Of a stretch of DNA of 64,000 bases, positions 54,602-64,000 are shown in pieces (within the stretch, counting starts at the first letter, position 1; every line of letters begins with the position of its first letter). This stretch comes from Staphylococcus schleiferi (GTDB lineage Bacteria > Bacillota > Bacilli > Staphylococcales > Staphylococcaceae): the NCBI RefSeq assembly GCF_900458895.1, contig NZ_LR962863.1:1-64000 (forward strand). The letters are read 5' to 3'. The position numbers were made by a program, and so were the translations under genes. Under the pieces are notes generated by a model. It worked only from the letters and a program-made list of their open reading frames with translations, did not search any database and had not been told where the DNA came from.

Positions 54602-55582
54602 ATGAATATTAGTGATATCGCAAGACTTGCGCAGGTGTCGAAGAGTACGGTGTCTCGATATTTAAATGGCGGTTCAATTAGTGAAAAGACGCGTCAAAAA
54701 ATTGAGCGTGTTGTGAAGGAGACGGGTTACAGTCCGAATCAATTTGCACAAAGTTTAAAGGCAAAGCGTACACAGATGATGGGCGTGATTGTACCTCGTT
54801 TGAGTTCTTATGCTTCGAACCAAACGTTGTACGGGATTGAGACGTATTTGAGAACTAAAAAATATCAAACCATGATCGTCAATACCGATTTGGATCAACA
54901 GCTTGAGATTAATGCGATATACACACTTGCGAAGAATAAAGTGGATGGCATTATTTTATTTGCGACGACACTTACAGATGCACATGTGAAGGCGATTCAT
55001 ACGGTTAATGTGCCGGTGATATTAGTGGGGCAGTCTTATGAGGGGATTCCTTCGATTGTCCAAAATGATTATGAAGCAGGCCGGTTGATAGGGCGTTACT
55101 TTGGATCGGGTCATTTTAAACGCATTGCCTACTTTGGTGTGGATGCGTCCGATAAAGCGGTTGGGATCCATAGACGTCGGGGTGTCTTAGATGGGCTAGC
55201 GGAGTCGGATCAACAGGCTGATATTTATACGACATCGTTTAAATTGAGCGATGCACAGGCGTTAGCAAAATCAGTGATTCATGAATACGAAGCGGTGATT
55301 TGTGCGACAGACAATATCGCATTAGGTGTGTTAAAAGTAGCACTGGATTTAAAAATGGATGTGCCTAAGTCATTGTCAATTTCTGGATTCGGTGGTTATG
55401 AGACAACATCGATTGTCACACCTATGATTACAACAATTGTTTTTCCTTACGAAGAGACAGGTCGTATTGCAGCATTGTCTATGATGAAATTGTTAGAAGG
55501 TGAAAAAGTACCATTAGTTCAGCGCATGGATTTCTATATCGACGAAAAAGAAAGCGTTGACATTTATCGTTATAAAAAGTAA
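54602..55582 (+). CDS. scrR: LacI family sucrose operon repressor
   Basis: 326 residues. N-terminal LacI helix-turn-helix (ISDIARLAQVSKSTVSRYLNGGSISEKTRQKIE, about 2-35) and a periplasmic-binding-protein-like sugar domain. TGAGGTGAA precedes the ATG at 54602. It lies directly before the hydrolase, kinase and PTS genes, so sucrose control is the natural reading; the operator before scrB fits. Its own terminator overlaps the start of the scrB promoter region. Confidence 0.88.
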   Translation: MNISDIARLAQVSKSTVSRYLNGGSISEKTRQKIERVVKETGYSPNQFAQSLKAKRTQMMGVIVPRLSSYASNQTLYGIETYLRTKKYQTMIVNTDLDQQLEINAIYTLAKNKVDGIILFATTLTDAHVKAIHTVNVPVILVGQSYEGIPSIVQNDYEAGRLIGRYFGSGHFKRIAYFGVDASDKAVGIHRRRGVLDGLAESDQQADIYTTSFKLSDAQALAKSVIHEYEAVICATDNIALGVLKVALDLKMDVPKSLSISGFGGYETTSIVTPMITTIVFPYEETGRIAALSMMKLLEGEKVPLVQRMDFYIDEKESVDIYRYKK

Positions 55583-55613
55583 AATTCGCAGTGTAAAGCA
55601 TTTTACTTTTTTT
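55574..55613 (+). terminator. Terminator between scrR and scrB
   Basis: Stem AAAAAGTAAAAT / ATTTTACTTTTT with T7 tail. Separates the repressor gene from the catabolic genes. Confidence 0.78.
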
Positions 55614-55621
55614 GAAATATT

Positions 55622-55637
55622 CTGGTACCGGTTCCAA
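55622..55637. promoter_or_regulatory. Candidate ScrR operator before scrB
   Basis: TGGTACCGGTTCCA at 55623-55636 is a near-perfect palindrome with a central CG, the usual form of LacI-family operators. It lies 16 bases before the scrB start, so binding would block initiation or early elongation. Confidence 0.68.
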
Positions 55638-55652
55638 AAAAGGAGGTGCGAG

Positions 55653-57131
55653 ATGGAGTGGACGAGAGCATTAAAGTATAGAACATTGGAAGATGTGCCA
55701 GCTGAAGAGATGGAACGACTGACAGAGAAGGTCAAACATGCGAAGTGGCGCCAAGCTTTTCATATTCAACCTATTTCAGGGTTATTAAATGATCCGAATG
55801 GGCTTGTCTATCATGATGGGCTATACCATATATTCTACCAGTGGCATCCTTTTGGTGCGGTTCATGGAATGAAGTACTGGTATCATGTGACATCCCCTGA
55901 TTTAGTGCATTTTACACAAATTGGTCCTGCAGTGAAACCTGATACCGTGTATGATTCACATGGCGCATACAGCGGATCGGCCATAATTGTTGATAATGAA
56001 GTGAAACTGGTTTATACAGGCAATCATAGAACGCAATCATGGACAAGAGTTCCGTATCAAGTGGTGTCCACGTTAAAGGGACAAGAAGCCGTTGATAAGC
56101 AAGCAATGATAGAAGGACCGCCAACAGGGTATACAGAACACTTTAGAGACCCCAAAGTGTGGTATGACGAAAAGCATAAAAGTTATTACTTTGTTATAGG
56201 CGCACAACGTGAAAATATGACGGGTGCGATTGTCGTTTATGCCTCTCAGGATTTCAACAATTGGCATCAAAAAGGTGAACTAAAGACAAAATATCCATCG
56301 TTCGGTTATATGTGGGAATGTCCAGATTATTTCAATTTAGACGGGCACGACATCGTTCTATTTTGTCCACAAGGTGTAGCACAACAAGGCGATTCTTTTC
56401 GAAATATTTATCAATCCGGTTATTTAATGGGGGCTTTAAATTTTGACACACTTGAATTGATGCATGATGACTTTAATGAATTAGATCATGGATTTGATTT
56501 TTATGCGCCTCAAACGATGATGGGTGCGAATGATGAAAGAATTTTAATCGGTTGGATGGGGTTACCCGATACGACATATCCGACAGACCAAGATGACTGG
56601 GCGCATTGCTTAACAATTCCAAGAGTCTTGTCTGTGCAAAATCATCATCTCGTTCAGCAGCCGATTAAAGCACTTCAACAATTAAGACAATCGAAAGTAC
56701 AAGCTGCTTTTGATATATCAGATTCATCTTTAACGTTACAACAATTCACTGGAACGCACTATGAGCTAAGTATCGATGTTTTAGAAAATAAATCAAGAGG
56801 GTTCCATATGGATATTAGACAATCAGAAGAGGAATATACGCGGCTGACGTATGAATCCGATATGCAACGTTTTACGCTTGATCGAACATGGAGTGGGCAA
56901 TTACCAGGTCAGGTTGAGGGTACAACCCGTTCAGTTACGTTGTCGGATGCACTTTATCGTTTACAAATTTATGTCGATACATCGAGTGTAGAAATTTTTC
57001 TTAATGATGGCTATGCGGTAATGACATCTAGAATTTTCCCGAAAGTCTCATCAGATGGGATACGTATTCATTCTGAAGGTGGCCATGTGATGCTTGATAT
57101 TACAAAATATGATTTGAAAGAAGGGCAATAA
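55653..57131 (+). CDS. scrB: Sucrose-6-phosphate hydrolase
   Basis: Glycoside hydrolase family 32; splits sucrose-6-phosphate into glucose-6-phosphate and fructose. 492 residues. Nucleophile Asp47 in LLNDPNG, FRDPKV (transition-state Asp), and the acid/base Glu in MWECPDYF; a C-terminal beta-sandwich follows. AAAGGAGGTGCG precedes the ATG at 55653. Overlaps scrK by one base. Confidence 0.95.
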   Translation: MEWTRALKYRTLEDVPAEEMERLTEKVKHAKWRQAFHIQPISGLLNDPNGLVYHDGLYHIFYQWHPFGAVHGMKYWYHVTSPDLVHFTQIGPAVKPDTVYDSHGAYSGSAIIVDNEVKLVYTGNHRTQSWTRVPYQVVSTLKGQEAVDKQAMIEGPPTGYTEHFRDPKVWYDEKHKSYYFVIGAQRENMTGAIVVYASQDFNNWHQKGELKTKYPSFGYMWECPDYFNLDGHDIVLFCPQGVAQQGDSFRNIYQSGYLMGALNFDTLELMHDDFNELDHGFDFYAPQTMMGANDERILIGWMGLPDTTYPTDQDDWAHCLTIPRVLSVQNHHLVQQPIKALQQLRQSKVQAAFDISDSSLTLQQFTGTHYELSIDVLENKSRGFHMDIRQSEEEYTRLTYESDMQRFTLDRTWSGQLPGQVEGTTRSVTLSDALYRLQIYVDTSSVEIFLNDGYAVMTSRIFPKVSSDGIRIHSEGGHVMLDITKYDLKEGQ

Positions 57132-58093
57132 TGGCAAAATTATATGCAATTGGAGAAGCACTCATTGATTTTATTCCACAGACACGAGACGTTGAACTGA
57201 AAGATGTGAAAGGATTTGAGCCTCAAGTGGGCGGGGCACCTGCAAATGTAGCCAGTTGTGTTTCACGACTTGGCAGGGAATCAGCACTGATTACGCAATT
57301 AGGTCAAGATGCATTCGGAGATTTAATTGAGGAAACGCTACAAAAGCAAGGTGTAGATACCACTTCTATTAGTCGGACAGATGAAGCGAATACAGGGCTC
57401 GCATTTGTAAGCTTAACCGCGTCAGGAGAGCGTGATTTTGCATTTTATCGTAAACCATCAGCTGATATGTTGCTTGAGGCATCAACACTTAATTTGAATT
57501 TTCAAGCAGATGATATTCTTCATTTTTGTTCTGTTGATCTTATCCCTTCGCCAATGAAAAAAGCGCATATCGAAGCGATTGAACAAATGGAAAAAGCCAA
57601 TGGCACGATTATTTTTGACCCGAATTTAAGATTTCCGCTATGGCCTTCTGTCGATGAATTGAAAAAGACAGTTTTAGCCTTTATGCCAAAAGCCCATATC
57701 GTTAAAATCGCAGACGAAGAACTGGTTTATTTAACAGGAAGTGAGGATGAAGCGTCAATTCAACAATTGTTCAAAGGGAATACGCAAGTCATCATTTATA
57801 CAGAAGGGGCAAAGGGCGCATCCATTTATACACAACAAGGCAAGATTGCCCAACATAAAGGATATAAATCAAAAGTGCAAGATACGACGGGTGCAGGAGA
57901 TGCATTTATTGGCGCAATCATTTATCAGTTATTAACCGGACAAGCCCGTAATCAATCATTTGACTATATTCAACAAAACGCACAGTCTATGTTGTCATTT
58001 AGTAATGCTGTCGCTTCATTATCAACGACAAAGGAAGGTGCTATCGGAAGTCTACCTACGCTCGCAGAAGTTAACGAATTCATGAAATCATAA
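57131..58093 (+). CDS. scrK: Fructokinase (PfkB family)
   Basis: Phosphorylates the fructose released by ScrB. 320 residues. PfkB motifs: GGAPANVASCVSRLG near 38-52 and DTTGAGDAFIGAII near 253-266 (catalytic Asp). Starts on the last base of the scrB stop. The ribosome site GAAAGAAGGG lies inside scrB. Confidence 0.93.
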   Translation: MAKLYAIGEALIDFIPQTRDVELKDVKGFEPQVGGAPANVASCVSRLGRESALITQLGQDAFGDLIEETLQKQGVDTTSISRTDEANTGLAFVSLTASGERDFAFYRKPSADMLLEASTLNLNFQADDILHFCSVDLIPSPMKKAHIEAIEQMEKANGTIIFDPNLRFPLWPSVDELKKTVLAFMPKAHIVKIADEELVYLTGSEDEASIQQLFKGNTQVIIYTEGAKGASIYTQQGKIAQHKGYKSKVQDTTGAGDAFIGAIIYQLLTGQARNQSFDYIQQNAQSMLSFSNAVASLSTTKEGAIGSLPTLAEVNEFMKS

Positions 58094-58118
58094 ATAGAAA
58101 TCTAGGAGGCGTTGTATC

Positions 58119-59546
58119 ATGGCCATGTCAGATAAACAAATCGCAAGACAAGTCATAGAGGCTGTTGGAGGGCAAGAAAATATCAAGTCGATTGCACATT
58201 GTGCGACACGACTACGCATCGTACTTCATGACAAAGAAAAAATCAATCAAGATAAAATTGAGCAAACCGATAAAGTGAAAGGGGCTTTCTATAACTCAGG
58301 ACAATACCAAGTGATCTTTGGTACAGGGACGGTAAATAAAATTTATCATGCGGTTGAAAGTTTGGGGATAGAAGGTCATTCAGCTAGTGAAGTGAAGCAA
58401 GAGGGCGGTCAACAAGGCAATATGTTCCAACGCGCGATTAGAACTTTTGGAGATGTATTTGTTCCAATCATCCCTGTACTAGTTGCGACAGGTTTATTTA
58501 CGGGATTGCGTGGTGTGCTCGTCAAAGAGCAAATTTTGTCTTGGATGGGGATGACACCTAAGGATATCTCGCCGAATTTTATTCTGTTTACCCAAGTCTT
58601 AACAGATACAGCTTTTGCATTTTTACCAGCACTGGTGGCGTGGAGTGCTTTTAAAGTGTTTGGCGGCAGCCCCGTACTTGGTATTGTATTAGGACTTATG
58701 CTTGTAAACCCAGCGTTACCGAATGCTTATGCAGTTGGAGAAGGTTCCGCGGCCCCGCTTAAATTTTTGGGTCTCATTCCTGTCGTAGGGTATCAAGGCT
58801 CTGTACTACCGGCCTTTTTTGTCGGTCTTATCGGCGCAAAATTTGAGAAGTTTTTACGTAAACGCATCCCAGACGCTATCGACTTAATCGTGACGCCTTT
58901 CTTAACATTGCTCGTTATGATTACATTAGGTCTTTTTGCTATCGGGCCTATATTCCATGGATTAGAAACAGTTATTTTAGCAGGTACGAAATGGGTTCTA
59001 GACTTACCGTTTGGAATTGCCGAATTGCTTATAGGCTTCTTCCAACAAATTATCGTTGTAACGGGTGTGCATCATATCTTTAACTTTATGGAAATTCAAT
59101 TGTTAGAAGAATTCAAATATAATGAATTTAATCCGATTATTTCAGCAGCGATGACTGCACAAGGTGCTGCAACGGTTGCAGTGGGGCTTAAAACACGTCA
59201 AAAGAAATTGAAAGCTTTAGCTTTACCTTCAGCATTTTCAGCTTTCTTAGGTATTACAGAACCGGCGATATTCGGTGTAAATTTAAGATATTTTAAACCG
59301 TTTGTTTGTGGATTAGTTGGAGGTGCTGCTGGCGGATTCTTGGCATCATTATTCCATCTCAAAGCTTCTGGAATGGCAATTAAAGTACTACCGGGTATGT
59401 TGTTGTTCATTAAAGACATTGGACAATTGCCTTTATATATTTTAGTACTCATCGTCTCATTTGCGGTTGGCTTCATACTGACTTGGTTCTTCGGATACAG
59501 TGATAAAATGGCAGAAGAAATTAAAGAAGCCAAAACGCTATCATAA
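58119..59546 (+). CDS. scrA: PTS sucrose transporter, EIIBC
   Basis: Imports and phosphorylates sucrose. 475 residues. IIB domain (1-85) with phosphocysteine Cys28 in IAHCATRLR, then a ten-helix IIC domain with GITEPAIFGVNLRY. No IIA domain, so it must borrow one, probably the glucose-type IIA. AGGAGGCG sets the ATG at 58119. Order scrB-scrK-scrA is unusual for S. aureus, where these genes are scattered. Confidence 0.94.
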   Translation: MAMSDKQIARQVIEAVGGQENIKSIAHCATRLRIVLHDKEKINQDKIEQTDKVKGAFYNSGQYQVIFGTGTVNKIYHAVESLGIEGHSASEVKQEGGQQGNMFQRAIRTFGDVFVPIIPVLVATGLFTGLRGVLVKEQILSWMGMTPKDISPNFILFTQVLTDTAFAFLPALVAWSAFKVFGGSPVLGIVLGLMLVNPALPNAYAVGEGSAAPLKFLGLIPVVGYQGSVLPAFFVGLIGAKFEKFLRKRIPDAIDLIVTPFLTLLVMITLGLFAIGPIFHGLETVILAGTKWVLDLPFGIAELLIGFFQQIIVVTGVHHIFNFMEIQLLEEFKYNEFNPIISAAMTAQGAATVAVGLKTRQKKLKALALPSAFSAFLGITEPAIFGVNLRYFKPFVCGLVGGAAGGFLASLFHLKASGMAIKVLPGMLLFIKDIGQLPLYILVLIVSFAVGFILTWFFGYSDKMAEEIKEAKTLS

Positions 59547-60159
59547 ATATAGACCTTCCACAGATTAGGGTATATATTTATTTAACAATATGCGTTTTTT
59601 AGCTCATTTAAAAAGACGGAAGTGGGATAAGCATCAATGAGATGTCGTTATCTCACTTTTTTAATTTTTAACTGCACAGGCACCTCGTTTATCTAAAAAA
59701 TGGTGAACACACCTCAAATTTTTTTGGAAAAATTTTAAAAAACGAGGTGCTTAAACGATTATTATTTCAAAAAAATTAATTAAAGATAATTAAAATTTAT
59801 AAAATAATGTTGTTAATTTTCGCCTGTTTATATGACTTTCTAACTCTCTCCACTTAAAAAATTATAGTCAAAGCGCTATAAATAAGCTTTAGTTAAAAAA
59901 ACCTCTAATGAACCCAATGAAGGCGTATAGAGCTAGCTCAACTCATATATTCTCTTTCTTTTTTTACCCTGAATAATTACATTATTATATAAAAATAGTA
60001 ATTGAGAAAATGTTTTTTAGGCTCACTTAAATCAAGCTTAATTGAATGAGAAGATTATTAAATTTTTGACCATTTTTTAGAGCTGATTTCTTTTAAAAAT
60101 TTATGTTAGGTGCTAAATTTAAAACAGCTTTACACAAAATATATTTTTGGGGTGATTTA
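59547..60159. other. Intergenic region after scrA with two inverted repeats
   Basis: Terminator at 59619-59665 (AAGTGGGATAA / TTATCTCACTT, T6). A second inverted repeat GCACCTCGTTT (59680-59690) / AAACGAGGTGC (59740-59750) has a 49-base AT-rich loop; AACGAGGTGC also occurs inside the element at 61391-61787. The remaining 400 AT-rich bases show nothing clear. Confidence 0.6.
59619..59665 (+). terminator. Terminator of the scr operon
   Basis: Stem AAGTGGGATAA / TTATCTCACTT with T6 tail. Confidence 0.8.
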
Positions 60160-61050
60160 ATGAGTATTAAAAACGTAACAGTTATGGGTGCTGGCGTATT
60201 AGGGAGTCAAATTGCGTTTCAAGCAGCCTTTCATGGTTATGATGTAGTCATATATGATATTAATGAGGAAGCGGTTTCTGCAGGGAAAGCTAAGCTCGAT
60301 AAATTAGTAGGCATTTATGGAGATTACTTCAATAATGTTGAACAAGCTGAGCAATCTATCAATCGCTTAACATTAACATCAGATCTTAAAAAAGCAGTTG
60401 CTGATGCCGATCTAATGATTGAATCAGTTCCTGAAGTTAAAGAAATCAAAATTGATTTTTATCAAAAAGTAGCAGAAGTTGCACCTGAAAAAACAATTTT
60501 TGCGACAAACTCTTCTACAATGTTACCAAGTGACTTTAGAGAGTATACAGGCCGTCCAGAAAAATTCTTAGCACTGCATTTTGCTAATGAAGTATGGAAA
60601 AACAATACAGCTGAAGTGATGGGGCATTCTGAAACGGATAGAAAATATGAAGAAGAATTACTTGATTTTTCTGGAAAAATTGGAATGTTACCGATTCACG
60701 TTAAAAAAGAGCAACCGGGTTACATCGTAAACTCTTTATTAGTACCATTACTTCATGCGGCTGAACTTTTATACGCAAATGGTATCGGAGAAATTGAAGA
60801 TATCGATCGCTCTTGGATGGCAGCAACAGGCGCACCAGCAGGTCCATTTGCGATGTTAGACATCGTCGGACTTACAACAGCTTACAATATTGCTAAAATG
60901 GCTTCAGTAGACAACCCACAGATGGAAAGTGCCGCTGCAATGTTGAAAAAATATGTGGATGCTGGTAAATTAGGAACTTCAACAGGTGAAGGTTTCTATA
61001 AATATCCAAACCCAACATATCGAGAGTTCTTTAAAAACGCAAACGACTAA
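60160..61050 (+). CDS. 3-hydroxyacyl-CoA dehydrogenase-like NAD-dependent enzyme
   Basis: 296 residues. Rossmann motif VMGAGVLGSQIA near 8-19 and the acidic end of strand two (VVIYDIN). The usual HFFNP is replaced by LHFANEVWKNNTAEVM. C-terminal helical domain ends GEGFYKYPNP. It could act on 3-hydroxybutyryl-CoA or on a related 3-hydroxy compound; the sequence does not settle this. TTGGGGTGATTTA precedes the ATG at 60160. Confidence 0.85.
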   Translation: MSIKNVTVMGAGVLGSQIAFQAAFHGYDVVIYDINEEAVSAGKAKLDKLVGIYGDYFNNVEQAEQSINRLTLTSDLKKAVADADLMIESVPEVKEIKIDFYQKVAEVAPEKTIFATNSSTMLPSDFREYTGRPEKFLALHFANEVWKNNTAEVMGHSETDRKYEEELLDFSGKIGMLPIHVKKEQPGYIVNSLLVPLLHAAELLYANGIGEIEDIDRSWMAATGAPAGPFAMLDIVGLTTAYNIAKMASVDNPQMESAAAMLKKYVDAGKLGTSTGEGFYKYPNPTYREFFKNAND

Positions 61051-61126
61051 TAAGTCGAATTGTCATATCAAAATATTGGAAAACTTGCACTAATTAAATT
61101 GTGGCACAAAGCATGTGTCCAATCAT

Positions 61127-61183
61127 TAGGGAGTGAAACAATAGAAATGGATTTCATTTCGTTGTTACACTCTCTTTTTTTTG
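61127..61183 (+). terminator. Terminator after the dehydrogenase gene
   Basis: Stem GGGAGTGAAACAA..GAAATG / CATTTC..TTGTTACACTCTC with T8 tail. Confidence 0.8.
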
Positions 61184-61297
61184 TGGATGTTTTAAACGCT
61201 GTACGATTGCGTATAATGATTTACAATGAAATTGAATGATACTTAATCAATCGATAGCAACGAACTATGTATAAAAATAGATTAAAGGGTGAAGTGG

Positions 61298-62425
61298 ATG
61301 CGCAATGACTTTACATTACGTTTATTAGAACAAGCAGGTATTTCTGAAGGTATGCACGTCTTAGATGCTGGATGTGGACCAGGTGAAGTAGAGCCTGGGA
61401 CATAAATACCAAAATAAATAGCTCGAAGATGATTTTGATAAAAATCGTCTTCGAGCTTCCTTTTTATTGTCATGCTTCGTATTATATAGGCTCGCTTTCC
61501 GAGGGGACAGCCTCAGCCTGTAGTCTTCGGCTCGTCCTGTTCCCTCAGGAGTCTCGCTATAAATACTTCGCTTATATATGTAATCATTCACCATTATACT
61601 TAAAAAATTAAGGCACTTTCGTATAATTTAATTCATCACAACAAAAACTAAATTAACGAGGTGCCTAAGGAAATGAGTCGCATCTAGTGCGGCTAAACTG
61701 ATGATAAAAGGAAAAAATCCGAGATTTTTCGTTTTTTACGAAAATCTCGGATTTCATCGATTATTAAGACAATTTTGTCTCAGGCTCGAAGTAACGGTAT
61801 TCATTCTAGAGAGGGTTGGCGATACGGGGAGTGTTACAGGTATAGATGTGAATCAGCAATTGTTGGATATAGCCCGTTCTCAAAACCAATTTGATAATGT
61901 GTCATTTTTAAATAGGGATATTTATCATTTAGAAGAACTTGGCACTTACGATGCGATTGTAGGACGTCGTGTGTTGATGTATTTACCCGATGCGGTGAAA
62001 GCGATAAAAGCACTGGCTCAACATCTGACAACAGGGGGTGTGATAGCTTTTCAAGAAAGTGACGCATTAAATTCAGGCTATGGTGGAGACGCCCTCCCTT
62101 TACATCAATTAGCTTTAAAACGTGTTTTACAGACGATAGAACAAGAAGTAATATTCATATCGGGCAACAACTTTATGGAAAGTTTGTAGAAGCGGGTTTT
62201 GAAGCACCCCATGTGATGTCAGAAGTTGTAGTACAATCCACGACCTCGGGCAGTGATTTGTATTGGCTTACTGAAATGATGTATCAAAGAATGATTCAGC
62301 ATCAAGTCATCGATGAATCATTAGATTTAGCCCTATTGAAAGAGCAAATGGAACAAGAATTAAACGTAACGAACGCCGCCTTTATTAGAGATGTCGCATT
62401 TGGTGTCTGGAGTGTTAAAGCCTAA
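61298..62425 (+). pseudogene. SAM-dependent methyltransferase, interrupted by an inserted element
   Basis: Class I methyltransferase whose target is unknown. The first part (ATG 61298, AAAGGGTGAAG upstream) reads to motif I VLDAGCGPGEV and is then interrupted by the element 61391-61787. Removing element plus one target copy restores GPGEVTVFILERVGDTGSVTGIDVNQ in frame. Motifs post-I (GIDVN) and RRVLMYLPDA follow. A second break near 62150 (AA where AAA restores VNIHIGQQLYGKFVEAGF) leads into the C-terminal 90 residues. So the gene is inactive here. Confidence 0.88.
61391..61787. mobile_element. 397-bp MITE-like element in the methyltransferase gene
   Basis: Terminal inverted repeats GAGCCTGGGACA (61391-61402) and TGTCTCAGGCTC (61776-61787), 11 of 12 matching. 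Target duplication GAAGTA at 61385-61390 and 61788-61793. No transposase. Inside: hairpin GCTCGAAGATGATTTT / AAAAATCGTCTTCGAGC, a GC-rich repeat at 61490-61558 like that at 26215-26350, a segment around AACGAGGTGCC (61656-61665), and a hairpin AAATCCGAGATTTTTCG / CGAAAATCTCGGATTT. A non-autonomous relative of a staphylococcal IS (perhaps IS1182-like) is my best guess. Confidence 0.85.
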
Positions 62426-62556
62426 TTTCATTAGATTTAACTTTAAAACAATGTCTAAGTTGGATTTTTCCCGGGAAATGATTTCATAAGAAGGTTATCA
62501 ATTTATTGGATGCGTCAGTGAAGGAATTTGCAATAAAGAAATAAAGGGGGCTTTGT

Positions 62557-63948
62557 ATGCGACTAGGTGTGATACTTAATAGAGTTTTTAGAATGCAACA
62601 TAATCCATTATTTGAATATGTGATTCAGCATCAACATGAGATAGATCAGCTTTATTTTATTTTACCGATAGAAAATTTATCTGATGCAGCAAGTGTGAAG
62701 CGTGATGATTATGAAAAAGTGGTTAAAGGTTTTGTACATGCTTTAAATCAACATGAGATATACCCCCATATTCTTAATTATGACCAATTAGGTGTGCTCG
62801 TCGATAATTTAGCGTTATCTCACGTATTAATGCCTCAAGATATCATGAGTTATCATCAATCGGTTTATGACTATCCTCATATGAAACGTACTTTTGAAAA
62901 GCATCAAGTTAAAGTTATCGGGCAACGCGTTAATCACTATTTTCAACCCTCACAAACATTGAATCAGCAACAACAACCGTATAAAGTGTTGACTAGTTTT
63001 TATAAAGCGAATCGTAAAAATTTAGTACATAGCCGTTATAAAGCGGATGCACACAAGCAGGTCGCCAAAATTGCAGAAAAAGGCACAAATCAGGTGCATT
63101 TGCAGATCAATGATAGTGAAAATATGGAAAAAAGCGCCCGTCAAGATTGGGCGGCATTTTTAAATACAGATATATCTGATTATAAAAGGCGTACAGATGA
63201 TATTTCACAAGATTTTGTAAGTGGTTTAAGTCAATTTTTAGCGTATGGCTTACTCGATATTCGTGAGGTTATTAATGATTTGTTAGCAGGTTACGATAGT
63301 GATGAAATCAATTACGAAGCGTTTATAAGAGAAGTGATGTTTCGTGAATTTTATTATGTATTAATGACAAAATATCCACAAACGGCAACTCAATCTTTTT
63401 CTGAAAAATATCGAGGAATGCAGTGGTCGAACGATCAATCTCGCTTTGATGCGTGGAAAAGTGGACAGACGGGCTATCCGATTGTGGACGCCGCAATGAA
63501 GAAGCTCAACCGTACAGGACTGATGCACAATCGTTTGAGAATGGTTGTTTCTCAGTTTTTAACGAAGCATTTATTTATTGATTGGACTTGGGGTGAAGCA
63601 TATTTTAGACAGTATCTCTTAGACTATGATAATGCCTCGAATGTACACGGTTGGCAATGGTCAGCGTCAACGGGTACAGATGCCGTACCTTATTTCAGAA
63701 TGTTTAATCCTATACGTCAAAGTGAACGTTTTGACCCGAATGGTTATTTTATCAAAACCGAATTAGGCGTATTAGACGATGTGCATCACAAATGGATTCA
63801 TAATCCAACACAATACAAAGCGCAAATAAAAGAAAATCATAACATTGAAATTGGTAAAGACTATCCCGAAGCGATTGTAGATCATAAAAAAAGCAGGGAT
63901 TATGTCATGCAGCAATTTAAAAAAATAGGGCCAAGTAACGGAACTTAA
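62557..63948 (+). CDS. phrB: Deoxyribodipyrimidine photolyase
   Basis: Light-driven repair of UV pyrimidine dimers. 463 residues. N-terminal antenna-binding domain and C-terminal FAD domain with GQTGYPIVDAAMKKLNRTGLMHNRLRMVVSQFL and the photolyase signature NVHGWQWSASTGTDAVPYFRMFNP. AAAGGGGGC precedes the ATG at 62557. Confidence 0.95.
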   Translation: MRLGVILNRVFRMQHNPLFEYVIQHQHEIDQLYFILPIENLSDAASVKRDDYEKVVKGFVHALNQHEIYPHILNYDQLGVLVDNLALSHVLMPQDIMSYHQSVYDYPHMKRTFEKHQVKVIGQRVNHYFQPSQTLNQQQQPYKVLTSFYKANRKNLVHSRYKADAHKQVAKIAEKGTNQVHLQINDSENMEKSARQDWAAFLNTDISDYKRRTDDISQDFVSGLSQFLAYGLLDIREVINDLLAGYDSDEINYEAFIREVMFREFYYVLMTKYPQTATQSFSEKYRGMQWSNDQSRFDAWKSGQTGYPIVDAAMKKLNRTGLMHNRLRMVVSQFLTKHLFIDWTWGEAYFRQYLLDYDNASNVHGWQWSASTGTDAVPYFRMFNPIRQSERFDPNGYFIKTELGVLDDVHHKWIHNPTQYKAQIKENHNIEIGKDYPEAIVDHKKSRDYVMQQFKKIGPSNGT

Positions 63949-64000
63949 TTTTGATATTTAACAACATAAAAAAGGGGACAGCCATCTATACGATCACTGT

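Noticed and set aside
61361..61611. Short frames on both strands inside the MITE-like element
   Set aside because: They run across terminal repeats and hairpins and have no ribosome sites.

Overview
The window is the origin-proximal part of a Staphylococcus chromosome, numbered from the first base of dnaA. The order dnaA-dnaN-yaaA-recF-gyrB-gyrA-nnrD-hutH-serS-azlCD-metX-yybS-gdpP-rplI-dnaB-purA-tRNA-walRKHIJ-rlmH is the standard staphylococcal one, and protein identity to S. aureus products is high but clearly not same-species. A DsbA-like gene between dnaN and yaaA, and a YitT/YrhK group between purA and the tRNAs, suggest an animal-associated, non-aureus lineage (S. intermedius group or a relative). 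That placement is a guess.

Core region, about 1-33430. Replication genes with oriC come first, then gyrase. gyrA carries a one-base frameshift in an A run and is probably misread. Then follow NAD(P)HX repair, histidine degradation, T-box-controlled serS, a YceI protein, branched-chain amino acid export, SAM-riboswitch-controlled metX, the gdpP-rplI operon, dnaB, purA, tRNA-Glu and tRNA-Asp, and the five-gene wal operon. A dense group of DnaA-box-like sequences lies just upstream of rlmH.

Accessory region, about 33430-50790. It begins at the 3' end of rlmH, the attachment site of SCC elements, but no ccr or mec gene is seen. First comes a Sau3AI-type (GATC) restriction-modification pair whose methylase is frameshifted. 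Next is a dptF-dptG-dptH cluster, the restriction half of a phosphorothioation (Dnd/Dpt) system, with no dndBCDE modification genes in the window, no recognisable start for dptF and a frameshifted dptG. After these come a TetR-controlled ABC exporter, an Xre-type membrane regulator, remnants of an AraC-type regulator, and a 50-residue PSM-beta/SLUSH-like peptide.

Right-hand region, about 50790-64000. It holds a dus gene, a SAM-I riboswitch in front of a 58-residue orphan protein, an ABC permease/ATPase pair, a complete sucrose operon (scrR, scrB, scrK, scrA), a 3-hydroxyacyl-CoA dehydrogenase-like gene, a methyltransferase gene split by a 397-bp MITE-like element with a clean 6-bp target duplication, and a photolyase.

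Several genes (gyrA, the Sau3AI methylase, dptG, the methyltransferase) are each broken by a single-base indel in a short homopolymer. Because gyrA is essential, sequencing error must be excluded before any of these is read as biology. All calls are from reading the sequence; no database search was run.
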